Assembly: GCA_034687125.1 (NCBI GenBank)
Contig: JAQGBZ010000231.1
Coordinates: 1 to 64,000, forward strand
Length of the DNA stretch: 64,000 nucleotides
Source: Neelides folsomi
Lineage: Eukaryota; Arthropoda; Collembola; Neelipleona; Neelidae
Direction: 5' to 3'
Of this stretch, positions 34,520 to 46,059 are shown piece after piece. The notes beneath the pieces are model-generated. The model saw only the letters and a program-made list of their open reading frames with translations, was not told the DNA's origin and searched no databases. The position numbers and the translations under genes were made by a program. Within the stretch, counting starts at the first letter, position 1. Every line of letters begins with the position of its first letter.

Positions 34520-35676
34520 TTAATTGTAACATCCTCGTTCTTCAGCATATCCAAACAAATCAAAAGCGTTCCTCACTTTCAAATACATTTGGTAACGATG
34601 TCGAGCCGTGTCTTGATGAGCTCCATCACATTCCAATCCTCCGTTGATGGCTCTCGTTGTTACTCCAAACCATCCAAGAGAAACTCCTTCACGGCTATAA
34701 TTATTATTATTATTAAAATTCGATTTATGAAAAAATTGAAAGCATAATATTAAATACTATTTAAATAAGTTCAAGTCTCATACTGGTGAACATTTTCTTT
34801 CCAGAACCAAAAAGCGGTGTCCCAAAGTAAATTATCATCTCTTGCAACCATATCCGAATCTTGCACAAGCCGATCGTCTCCGAAAAGAGCCATTGAGCAA
34901 GGTCTGTAATTGTAGCACCAGCTCAATTGAATGAAACCTCTTCCGTAGTATCTTTGTCCTGGTGCGTCACACCCGGGAGTTTCATAATGTCCGGGGCATC
35001 CGTTTCCTTCTATAAAATAAAATCAATTAAAAATAATGTTTTTGCACTTAAATGCAAATCTTCTTGGTGTAATAGGATTCTTCTAAAAGTATTATTTTAT
35101 ATTATTACCACAAGCGTATTCTCTTCTTGCTCTCAAACCATCAGACTCCCAAAGGAAATGAGTTAAAGCCATAGCAGCTTCTTCCTTCGTTGTAATTGAA
35201 CCTTTGGGTCCAGCTGAATTTACGAAAATATCGTAGAAGTTACGTGGAGGTTCTGGATATCCATGAACAGTTGTGGCTCTTGAAAATTGTTCATAAGAGA
35301 TTCCTGCATAATATGATTAAAGTTAATATCCAATGATTTTAATTTTTAATTCTTAAATACAATAAAAATGTAATATTACCAAGACCCGGTGGTGGGTCAG
35401 ATGATTTATTACAACAGTAATATAGATTTCCTCCTGGACAACTTTCTTTTCTACATTCCTCTAAATTAATAATTAGCGATATTTATGTTAGTTTTGGTGC
35501 AACTGAAAAAACGTTCAATAGTTCGTGCTAATTTTTAAATTACCTTTATTGTATTGGTCACATCCAACTACGGCCCAATCATTGGGTTGACAACCCGTCC
35601 ACCAGCAATCAACATTGCATCTGGCAGCCGAATAGCCAACAAATGCTAAAACAAGCAAACAGATTTCTAACTTCAT
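34520..35676 (-). CDS. Family GH19 chitinase, secreted
   Basis: Five exons, 35544-35676, 35380-35460, 35109-35303, 34784-35009 and 34520-34694, encode 269 residues. A signal peptide (MKLEICLLVLAFVGYSAA) is followed by a compact Cys-rich segment at residues 20-61 and a PPPG linker. The GH19 lysozyme-like catalytic domain runs from about 73 to the end. The likely catalytic pair is Glu124 (HFLWESDG) and Glu133, nine residues apart as in the short-loop actinobacterial ChiC type. The substrate-cleft signature YYGRGFIQLSWCYNY (157-171) is near-canonical. GH19 enzymes hydrolyse chitin by an inverting mechanism. They are best known from plants and actinobacteria and patchy in animals. Animal-style introns and a TATA box show it is a resident gene, not contamination. 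The N-terminal domain does not fit the hevein (CBM18) spacing I know. Digestive or antifungal/immune roles are both possible. Confidence 0.94.
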
Positions 35677-35716
35677 TGCTAACCAATTAATGATTACATT
35701 GCAAGAATAAAACTAG

Positions 35717-35725
35717 CCTTTTATA
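35717..35725 (-). promoter_or_regulatory. TATA box of the GH19 chitinase gene
   Basis: TATAAAAGG on the minus strand, 41-49 bases upstream of the ATG. A start about 30 bases downstream would leave a leader of only about 20 bases. Such strong TATA boxes fit tissue-specific, highly expressed secreted proteins. Confidence 0.7.
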
Positions 35726-37505
35726 GAAAATGATCATTATCATCCGAATCCTTCATTAACTGTTACATAATTACAATAATTATAATACTTTATTTAGTAA
35801 AATATTAATTCCAATTGGTCAATGATAATCATTTTAACATGAAGATAACAAGACAAGGATGATTGTTACTCTCAATGTTTGAACCAAGTTTATCTTTGAT
35901 AATTCAACTCATAGAGTGACAATTTAAAGTATTAATTGAATTAATCATATCCTCGCTTGGTAAAAGGTGTAATAAATTTAATTGGCTTGTTATCCCATAC
36001 TAATCTCTACCCAGTGCCAAAATTGTGCATACCTTATAGTCTACAAATTGCTCGTTTGAAGAATGATGAATATTTTTTTGCGATTTAATTTCATCAATTA
36101 TGAGAAGACATCGGATACAGGATGCTGGGAAATTACAAAAAAGTTGAAACATGATTATATTATGGGAGGTTAAGTAATTTTATTGAAGAGCTAGGCAAAT
36201 GCTTTTAGCTTTTATACATAGCTTAGTTGTGTATTACGAAATTGATAATTAAGTATGATTTGATATGATTTTGAAGATGTCTGCGGAAAGATTTTTGCAG
36301 GACGCGGATGCAAAGAAAATGAATTTAAAAGCTTTTAAAAGAGAAAGATTTTACCTTAACAAGAAAGAGCTTTTGCACAATAAATTGATTATCGAATCTC
36401 TTGGTCTTGGTCTTGGAAAATTGTTATTTATTACTATCTAGCTCTAAAGTATTTTCATATTACTAACCAACTATGAGCATCTACCAGTATATTTGTACAT
36501 ACATAGTCTACATAGTTCATGGTATACCTGTGTTATGTAAATATGATAACTTCATAGTGTAAATTGTTTACCCGTTCTTAAAAGTTGTTGAAAAATTGTT
36601 GAGTATAAAGATAAGAAATTTTAAAGGCACTTGAATAAATATTGATCTATCAAAATGACTTTAAATTAATTGTCGGTTTTGTCTTTCAAAACTAATATAC
36701 TTGACAAGTACTCAAATTCAATGATTGCAACATTACATGTTAAACTTTGCATCTAATTATTTAACTCCAATATATAATTAAATAAATATTGATAGATCCA
36801 AAGCTAAACTTTTGAAGCTACTCTAAATTTTCTTTGAGATGATATTATCGTTCATAACTTTGTTTATTTGTAAGAGTCTAATGTAATGGCCAATATTTAT
36901 AAAGATACTCATGTAACATAATATGCTATTTAGATTTTAAAAGTACCTTTAATGATAATATGCTTAATGCTGAGTTAATGCTTATAAATTATAAGTAAAC
37001 TTAATAAATATGAATAGTAATGATTGCGATTAAATGATTACATTTGATGTGTTGTGATATGTGATGTAATTGTACAGGGTGGGCCATAAGTATCTTTCTT
37101 TTTTAAATAAACAATCGTATAAAATATACCCTGTATAGTATAGTATCCCCACCCTGTATAGTATAAAATATAAAAGTAAGTAATATGAAATGATTATGAT
37201 AAATAAAAATGAATGGTAAACAAAGGTATTTACATTTTGTAATGCTCAAAGATATCCAATTTATTCAAAGAGTATAAGGGAAAAAAGAGAAAGTAGAAGA
37301 AAGAAAAGAAGACTAAAGAACTACGAAATTTTTTAAAATAAATAAAATCTCGTTGAATGAGGCTACAAGAATCGAATCACAATGGGAGTTCTACAATAAA
37401 TAGCTACATGGGAAAAGGGTTAATTTAAGCTCTCAGTTCAAACGAGTCCGTCGTCCTTAAGATATTCATTTGAGAGAAAGGTGAATAGTGGAAGGTAATG
37501 TGGCT
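35726..37505. other. Intergenic, GH19 upstream to vitellogenin 3' flank
   Basis: AT-rich, with no gene. It contains the 86-bp TIR element (37073-37158), a TCTTGG hexanucleotide triplet near 36407-36417, and a polypurine tract at about 37270-37325 in the vitellogenin 3' flank. Confidence 0.5.
37073..37158. mobile_element. Short TIR element (MITE-like, Tc1/mariner-type ends)
   Basis: Perfect 11-base terminal inverted repeats, TACAGGGTGGG at 37073-37083 and CCCACCCTGTA at 37148-37158, enclose about 64 bases of AT-rich DNA with no coding capacity. Ends of the form TACAGGGTGG.. followed by GGCCATAAGTATC resemble ends I know from arthropod Tc1/mariner-like elements. Inside, an ACCCTGTATAGTA word is duplicated at the right end, so the element may be an internally deleted or partly rearranged copy. 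Flanking target duplications are not clear. Confidence 0.6.
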
Positions 37506-40500
37506 TTAGACCTTTTCGCAAGATCTTGGAACTGGAACTGAGATCCAGCGGGTCTCGAGTTTCTGTTGGCGGGCCTCATCCTCAACATTGACAAATTGTC
37601 CTTGGTTGACGAGGTTCTCGAGTCTCTGGGCTTCCTGTCCGCGTGGGAGACACTTGAACTCCATGGAGGTCTTCTTCTCTCCAGTTGGGCGGCACTCAGA
37701 GGATTCGCGGCACAAGTTCATCTTCTTGGTGGAGAAGCAAAGACGGTTGCGGCTCTTGGGGTCTTGCTTCACGAGCTGCATCTTCTGCTCGCATTCCTTA
37801 GTGGACTCGCTGCTGTCGCTTTCCTGCTGGTAGCGGGAAAGGATGTTCTTGCGTGGCTCGTAACGGTGATTTCTCTGGTAGCGAGCATTGTCATCAAGGC
37901 ACAATTTCTCTTCTTGCTTGATCTTCTTCTGGATGGTTTGGTCGATCTGGCAGTTCTGCTTCTTGGTTGGTCCTTGGAGAGCATAGCTGGCAGCGAACAA
38001 AGTTCCACTGCTGAGTGGGCAGTTCTTAGGGCTTCTCATGTCAGCGACCTGGAGGAGAAAAAAGAATATTTTCAATATGAAAGAATAGGAATTATTTTGG
38101 TGGATTTTAATTGTAATTAAGAATATTGATGGATTTTAATTATAATTAGAAATATTGATTATTTACCTTCTCTCCGTTGAAGTCTCCGCAAAGTCCGCAG
38201 GTACGGTTTCTGAATTCGTTTGAGGCGAAGACAATAACCTTATCTCCATCGGTGGCGACACGGAGCTTCTTCTCGATGATCTGGACTCCTCCATTTGGCA
38301 TCTTCTCGATACGGGTAACGTATCCCTTTCCGCTGAATTCTTCTGATGAGCGGGCGCTCTTCAATCTGCGTTGTCCGGCCTCGATTTCGAGGAAATGTGG
38401 GAGGGAAACATGCTGTCCGTTAACCTCAACTTGGTAATCGCGTCCTCCCTTGGGGGTGACGACGATCTTGACCTCTCCTGGCAAAATGACGATGACGCTC
38501 TTCTGCTTGCTGGCCATGTTGCGGACGAGAACGGCAGTTGGGCGACGTCCGGTGCAGTCCTTGGTCAACAAATGGACACATCCTTGGGCAACCTCGGGTC
38601 TGAATTTGTAGGTGACGTTGTCGTAGGTTGAGACGTATTGTCCCTGGAGGGTACACATGGCTGTAATAAAATTTATCAAATTATTTAAAAAGACCAAAAC
38701 ATTAAAATTGAAATAATTAATTTCTCGTTATTGTGTAATTAAATTATTATGTTCTTACGTTCTGACATGCTCTTCAAAGTCCTGTCACGGATGTTGTTGA
38801 GGAGTGACTGGGTCAAAGTAAGGGGCATGATGCTGCGGACGAATCTTCCGGTCTTGACATTCTCGAACTTGAGGATGTTGTTGGGGCGGATGATGTTGAG
38901 GGTGACATATTCCTTGTTGGGGGTCATGTATCCGTCAATCTTGATCTTTCCTTGAGAGAGTGAAGCCTGGTGGGCATAACGATCGTGGCTCATGTATGGG
39001 TAAAGGTAAGCCTTGACGAAGTCAACGACCATTCCGGTAACGTTCTTGGCGACAATTGGGAGCTTGGTGTGTTCAATGTTCAACTCGACTTGGTTGAGGG
39101 CGGCGGCCTGGTGTTCGGCAACACGGATGCAGATGGGGGAAACATCGAATCCCTTCTCTTCGTCCTTCTTGCAACGTTTGGCTTCTGGGGATTTCTCCTT
39201 GGCCCACATGGTCATCTTAGGTCCGCGCTTAAGTTGTCCGTCGAATCGGATGCTGTGTGGCATGCTCTTGCATGAACGTCCGAATTCAAGTTCTCCGTCA
39301 ACCTTGACACGGAGATCTCCTGAGAGAAGGGTCTTACGGAGGACGACGAGAACGTGACGGTTGAATTTCTCTGGGGCATCGTAGTGTCCGATGAAGTTGA
39401 CACAAGCGTCTTGTTGTTCCTTCATGTTGCTGGGCTTAATGATGGCCTTGGCGAATTCAGAGAGGGATGATGGGAGTTGAGCAGCAGCCTCGTTGGCGGC
39501 ATCTCCGGCAGCCACACGGATGAAGACCTTTGAGGGAACCTTCGTGACCTGGAGGTAGTACTGGACGGTGGATGGAGTCTGGAGAAGATCCTGAACTCCC
39601 TTCTGTTTCTCAGCTGAGAGAATAGCGTTCTTCTTTCCGAGGACAGCGAGAACGACGATTCTTCCGCCTATTTAAATAAATTAATGATTAATTAAATAAT
39701 ACTTAGACATTTAACTAAGATTAAAATATTTAAGTAGCAACATTAATTGTGATCAAGATTAAATATTAGTATAAAACTTACGGCTTGGGTGTTCTTGGGC
39801 CTCTTGTGAGGAATGCTTGGAAAGTCTGCGTGGGATCTTGTCCCTCTTGTTTGAGCTGAAGAGTCCTCCGGTTTGCTTCTCATCAGATTCGCTTGATTCT
39901 GAGGTGGAAGAGGATGATGAAGATGATGAAGATTGTTTGGAGTCTTCAATTGAGTCACGGGTTTCCTGGCGGAGACGAGCTTGGTTCTGTCCCTGCTTTC
40001 CGACGACGAAGAAAAGAGTGTTGGTTGGTGATTGGTCGAGGTCGAGGACGAGTTTCCTTTCGACGTGACGGATCGTGGGGGCTCCAACCCATCCAACGTT
40101 GAACCAGCAAGTTGGGGAGTGGAATCGTTGGAAGAATCGGGTCCATCCTGATGGTCCTTCATTCTCAATTCTGTATTCTGAGTCTTCCTTAAGGATGAAC
40201 TTAAGTCCGAGCTTCTTGAGTCCGAATGATCGCTGGCGTTCAAGGGGCTTCTCAACAGCGTTGATGATGTTCATCTTTCCTCCCTTGGGGTGGATGACTG
40301 GGTAGAGCTCATCGGTGATGATGATGGTGTATGGCTTCTGGTGGTAGGTGACGATGTCGATCTTTCCGGAAGGATGTCCTTGGTCGAAGTGAGCTGGGGT
40401 GACAGCAACAGTCAAAAGACCGCGTTCAGTCTTGGTGGCGAGGATTCTCATTGGGGTTTCGATGACCAAGTGGCGTTGGACTCCAGCTTGGTATTGCTTT

Positions 40501-43500
40501 CCGGTGAAGGGAACCTTAACCGCCAATTTTCCGTGAGTCTTCCAGGCATAAACTGGATGAAGATCAGCTTGGATCTGCATATCTCCATTGCTCTTCTGGG
40601 AGTTGATCTTGATCGTTCCGCGGACGGAGACCATCAAAGGCATCCTGAAGTTGTAGACAACTGGGAGACCGAGAGCGGTGGGCATTGACATGGTGTGTTC
40701 AGCGAAGTGGAAGACCTTCTGGTAGTTGATGGGAAGTCCCTCTGATGAGCGGAGCTTGTTGAAAGCCTTTGACTTAAGCTGGGTAAGAATCTTTCCAATG
40801 GTTTCCTCATTGACTGAGAAGAATCGTTCCATTTCGTTGCGGATCTTGAAGTAAACATTTCCTTGGATTGGCTCTTCCTGTTCGCGGGATTCAATTCCGA
40901 GTTCCTTGCGGATGTAAGCGAGGTCTGGGTGTGATGGGAATTCAATTGGGCGACGCTTGCTCACGGTGTCCAAAACGTGGGTGATGATCTTGTGGATGGT
41001 GTGTCCGTGGACGTTGAATTCAAGTGGGTTGACTCCGATTCCTCCATTTCCGAACTGGTAGAAGTTCCTGAAGTAGATATCGTTGGGGATACGTGAGTCC
41101 TTTGATCCGAAATATGCGAAGTGGGTGGCGTATCCGGTGCTGATCTCGTCGACAAAGTCGGCTCTGAACATGTTCCTTGACTTGACCACTCCTGGAGCGA
41201 TGGGCTTGGCGAGGGCGACGACATAACGGGCATTCTTCTGCATTCTCCAGTGGACTCCAGCAACTGGTCTCTTCTCGTTGGAGAGAGACTTAAGGGAGGA
41301 GTAGATGAAGGAGTGGACTTCCTGGGAAGACTCGAACCAAGTGGAGTAAGCCAATTGTTGCCAGATGGTCACATCGGCGGCGGTGGTGAAGAGAAGGAGG
41401 TTGATGGCGGCCATACGGACCTCTGGGTGTTCTCCTTTGTCAAGAGCGACTGAGACGAGGATTGGAAGAACCTTCTTTTCGATGAGTTCGTCGGTGAGGA
41501 GATCCTGAGTATCGCGGTCAATTCCGGTGATTTCCTCCTTTGGAACATTGAGAACATCGCGGGAGATGATGAGGTGCTTGAGGGCGAAGATGGCATTGGT
41601 CTTGACGTATGAGTCAACTGAGTTGTCGAGGATCTTCTGAACCATGGGGATCACACGTGGGTGTCCCATGTTTCCGAGGGCCTTAAGGTAGACGATGGTG
41701 AAGTGAGTTTGTCCCTCCTTCTCGGAGTCGAGGAAGGATTGGAGCTTCTGGAGGAAGAAGGGGAGGAACTCTTGTTCGACGATCTTCTCGTCACAGAATT
41801 CTCCGTAGAGAGCAACTGGGAAGCGGGACATCTTGGTCCTGGCATTGATGCAAGCCTGGTAGAGGATGGTGGAGAAAGAAAGAATGGCGGTGGTGCGGGC
41901 CTGGGTGTGTTTCTTGACTTGTGGGTCTTGGATCAATTCCTACAATATTCAAAAAATTAAAAATTAATAAAATACTTTATTAAAATTGTTTAATTAATAA
42001 TTACATTAATTAGTTTAATAATGTGTTATTATTTTAATTATTAAATGTATTTTACTTACAAAGTACTTCTTGAGGTATTGGACAGTTGGAGTTCTGACGT
42101 ACAATGGGAGGGTCATGATGACCTGAGCGGCGCGCTCTCCTCCGAGTTGTCCCTTCTTGAGGAGCTCAAAGAGGACCATGTGATTGGGGTTGGTTCCAGC
42201 AATGGCAATGGTGTCAATGAAGATGTTGCGGGCGGTTTGGTCCTCATCATTCTTCTTCTGGGCAGCAATGTTGTTGTAGAGTCTGTAGATATCATCGTAG
42301 TCAAGACGGCGGAGGATCTTGGCGACGGTTGAGATCTTGGAAAGAGTCTCTGACTCGGCGAGGTCGGTGTCCTTGGAGGTGATGTCCTTGACGATTTCCT
42401 TCATGAGTTCCTGGACACGTTGGATCATACCGTCCTTCTTCAATGGTGAGATGAGGAAGGGGTTGAGTGGAGCTTCCTTCAAAGTTGGCTGTTGGTCGAA
42501 GGCGGGCTTTGACTCGCTTCTGGCAACTTGGGCTTTGAGGTTCTGAACATCTTCTTCGGATTCGGAGCTGCGTCCGGCCATTTGCCATGGCTGTTGTTGC
42601 ATCTCGGCGGAGTTGTAACGGCTTCTGCGGGTTTGGGTCTCTTCTGATGAAGCTGATCCGCGGTTACGGCGGGACTGCTTGAAGATGTTCTTGTGTTCCT
42701 GAGACTCTTGTGATCCGTATTTGCGGGAAGTGCGCTCCTCGCTGGAATGCTTTCCCCAACGTTTTTGTTGTCTTTCGGTGGATCGGGATGAATCTTCCTG
42801 TGAGTCGCGGTTACTGCGGGACTGCTTGAAGATGTTCTTGCGTTCCTGAGACTCTTGTGATCCGTATTTGCGGGAAGTGCGGTCCTCGCTGGAATGCTTT
42901 CCCCAACGTTTTTGTTGTCTTCTGGTGGATCGGGATGAATCTTCCTGTGAGTCGCGGTGTTTGCGCTGGTTGCGGGATTTCCATTGTTGTGAGTTGTTCT
43001 CTTCGCTGGATTCCTTTGATTCGGCACGGCGTCCGAAGAACCATGACTTGCTAAGTTTTCCCTCACGACGAGCGAGTTGCTCCTTGGGGGAGAATTCAAA
43101 GACGAGAGATTCGATCACCTTGGGGTTCTTGACTTGTTCTGGCTGACCTCCTTCCTTGACCTCAATGAGGGTGAAGTTCTGGACGGTTCCGACAAGAGTC
43201 TTTTGGGTCTCGCGGAGTCCGAAGTGGATCTGTTCCTCAGTCTCGATCTTAAGGACGGTGAAGTGTTGACGGCTGGTTCCGCAAGCCAAATAACGGGTAA
43301 GGGCAAAACGCTAAAACCAAAATTAATCAAAATTAATATTTAATTTATTATATTACAGAGAATTAAGATAAGTTAATGGTAAGTTAAATGTGAATTAATA
43401 ATTAATTTAATGTGAATTAATGAGTTTGGATAGATTGGTTCCATTAACTTACGTTCCAGAGGTTTCCGCAAGTGTTGTCTCCTGGGCGGCAGTAAAGCTC

Positions 43501-44987
43501 TGATGGAGTCACGTAGGCGAGGACGGGCTTCTGTTGGCAGGTGGTGAAGTTGATGGTCTTGATGATCTCGTAGACTTGGTTTCCGTTCTCACAGAAGTGA
43601 TCGAAGAACCTTGGCCATGGGAGTTCATTCATGTTTTCGGTGGAGTCCTCGTGTGAGTCGGAGTTTTGGCTCCTGGTCAATTTCTTGTAGTATCTGTATG
43701 AGAGTGATGGCTTCTTCTTCTCGTAGCTGCGGTCCTCATCTGATTCAGAGCTGGATTTAACCTGGGATGGGGTCTTTGGCTTGGCAGCGGACTGGAGATG
43801 GTATGGTGGCTGTTCTGGTCCGTTTTGGGCAACGGTGTAGTAAGCCTCGCATTCTCCGTGGATGGTCTCTTCCATGGTCTCGTAGAAGAATCCGGAGAGC
43901 TCATCCTTGCGGACGGAGTTGTCGATCTGACGGTTGAGGTTTCCATTGAGAACAGCGTTGACTCCGGTCGTGTCCAAGTTGAGGACGGAGACTTGAGCTC
44001 GCTTGATGTTGATGGCCCACATGGGGAGATCTCCCTGGACGCGGATGTTCTTGACAACACCACTCTCATGTTCGACCTCAACGGGGCTCTCGAGGAATTC
44101 GAGAAGATTCTGGGGAATGTGAGCCTCTTGTTCTCCCTTGAGCACTCCATCCCTCCATCCTCCTTCCAATTCATCGTTGACCTCAACGGCTTTGAATTCG
44201 ACAGGCTGAAAAGGAATAGCAATTTTAGTATGAATTATACATTTGAGCCTAATTAAACAATTTAACTAAATTAAACATTTTAACCGAATTCAACAATTTA
44301 GCCAAATTAAACATTTTAGAATAATTACATAGTACATGAGTGAATTATATATTTTGGCAAAATTCAAAAAATAGGAAAAATATATTGAATTTGAGGTAAA
44401 ATGAGAAATGGTGAAAGTGTGTGGAGTGAAGAATGAAATGGGGCTGATTGATACAAGGAGAAAGTTAATGGAGAATTAAAAATGATTAATTACGTTCAAG
44501 TTAAGCCTGTTTGGTCCGACAACGGTGAGGATCATTTTGTACTTAAGATGGAGTCCGGCATATTGAGTGTTGATTTTGGAGATTCCGGACATAAGCCGTC
44601 CCTCCACCCTGTAGATGTATTGCTTCCCTACTTTCCATCCGTACGTTTCTGATTGAGCAGAGACGCATCCGACTGTAAAGAGAATAAAAGGATTTAAAAT
44701 ATGGAAATATATCGAGTTTGGAAATGGGAGTTAAATTATGAAGAAATTCGGAATATGAAAGTTGGATTAAAATTAAAATTTTGAAATTGAATAATATGGG
44801 ATTTGAAATGCAAATAGGAAAAATAAAATTAGGAGTGGAATTATGAAAAAAGACATTGGAGACTGAAAGTGGTTATGAAAAAAGAATGGAGATTTTGAAT
44901 TTGGAAAAGAGAAATTTTGGATTGGGTTGAAATTGAAGAATACTTACTGAGAACGCAAAGAGCTGCGAAGACCGTAATTGCCCTCAT
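37506..44987 (-). CDS. Vg: Vitellogenin (yolk protein precursor), complete
   Basis: Eight exons, 44948-44987, 44494-44672, 43453-44205, 42060-43310, 39782-41939, 38759-39667, 38167-38660 and 37506-38048, sum to 2,109 codons (2,108 residues), normal for arthropod vitellogenin. A signal peptide (MRAITVFAALCVLIGCVSAQ) is followed by the large lipid-transport (vitellogenin N) module, a DUF1943-type lipid-cavity region in the middle (GYATHFAYFGSKDSRIP) and a von Willebrand D domain at about 1766-1926 with the GLCG motif (TCGLCGDFNGEK). A Cys-rich C-terminal tail ends the protein. Ser/Arg-rich linkers occur near 210-270 and 430-540, and a poly-Ser acidic run near 1410-1428 is probably phosphorylated. 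The protein is made in fat body or gut, secreted, and taken up by oocytes as lipid and amino-acid store. Exons are much GC-richer than introns with strongly biased third positions, as expected for a massively expressed gene. Confidence 0.97.
42670..42962 (-). repeat. 147-bp tandem duplication inside vitellogenin exon 4
   Basis: Two adjacent copies begin at 42674 and 42821 (period 147 bases, 49 residues) and differ at only a handful of positions. Each encodes a Ser/Arg/Gln-rich block with RQQKRWGKHSSE and SRKYGSQESQE words, at about residues 438-536. The frame is preserved. High identity points to a recent in-frame duplication, or gene conversion, in the flexible linker of the lipid-transport module. 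Confidence 0.93.
44673..44947 (-). other. Vitellogenin intron 1 with extreme strand asymmetry
   Basis: On the plus strand this intron has only a handful of C residues among about 270 bases and is dominated by G, A and T. The transcript-sense strand is therefore almost free of G and rich in C/T/A. The next intron (44206-44493) has a similar bias in its right half. Confidence 0.75.
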
Positions 44988-45121
44988 GGTTGTTGAGGTT
45001 CAATCAGTCGGTTTCGAATGAATGAACCACACAAGTTGTTGAGCCCCGAGTGAGATGCGAATTTCAGTAAATCAAATGATCTGACTGAAACTCGATTGAA
45101 GAACCACTGGAAAATCCTGAC

Positions 45122-45129
45122 TATTTATA
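45122..45129 (-). promoter_or_regulatory. TATA box of vitellogenin
   Basis: TATAAATA on the minus strand. An initiator-like TCAATC about 32 bases downstream (A near 45097) would give a leader of about 110 bases before the ATG at 44987. No mapped start is available; the position is inferred from spacing. Confidence 0.7.
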
Positions 45130-46059
45130 CCAAAATTCTCCTCCACCTTCAAAGGTGGGGGATGATAAAAGTTCACGATGTCCAAGTCCAGGACTCTCCG
45201 GTCCCTGTCCACTCATCATCTTTAACTCATTTAATGCAAAATCATCAGGCCCTTTGTAACTGTGTTTCAGCCCCAATCGATTCGACCTCTCCTGATATCC
45301 AAAAGTTATCAATCGCCCTTTAATTTTCATCTTCATCCTCGTCTTACATAGACTTTCATTTTTTACAATTTCTGCAAACCGGTGCACTATTTCCTACTTG
45401 CAGATAAATAAGATCGGCTCGTAATGAATAAGATATCCAACGAGGTATAAAAATACAAACTGCTAAACTTTGAATATATGAAAATCACGTAATGGTATGA
45501 TATGATTGTAGGTATTTAAATATTAAGTAATAAAGAAATTTAAGATAATGTAGGTACAATAAGGCTTTAATGGTAATATTGGTAATTTACCTTATAGACT
45601 TAACATAATTAGCAATTCACATATCCATACCTGAATATAAATATGGTAAATGCGTATGATACACAATATGAGTGAATTACCTATATGAATGATGTAACGT
45701 GTATGATCTTTTGTAAAAGTATCATGTATAGGAATGTAACAAGATGTAGCAGAAATATATATGAATTGGGGTAAAATACAATTTTACATACATTTTATAC
45801 GCAAGTAGAAGTTAAAAGCAGATGAAGCTTTAACTTTGCCTGTGTTGAGTAAGCGGGAACTCTTCGGCAACTTTTCTCATTTTCTTCTCTCAATTTGCTT
45901 TGCTGGGTTTAAATAGAGTTTAATATAAAGTATAAAGGTTAAATTTAACTAACCAACTACATTACATTAAAGTCATTTGATATTTAAGTAGCTTTAGGGT
46001 TCTCCTTTTCTATTGTTGAATTTATCGGGTATCGGCCCACCTCAATCTCAATTAGCAAA
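45130..46059. promoter_or_regulatory. Divergent spacer between vitellogenin and Nup43
   Basis: About 0.93 kb between the Vg TATA box and the Nup43 ATG. It should contain the vitellogenin enhancer region and the Nup43 promoter. The first 200 bases (45130-45330) are GC-richer than the rest and are the best candidate for the proximal Vg control region. I see no gene here and no clear hormone-response palindrome. Confidence 0.45.

Noticed and set aside
37566-38120. 184-codon open frame antisense to the last vitellogenin exon (and similar ones at 38371-38631, 40290-40688, 43798-44256)
   Set aside because: They mirror the codon-biased Vg exons and have no independent splice sites or domain features.
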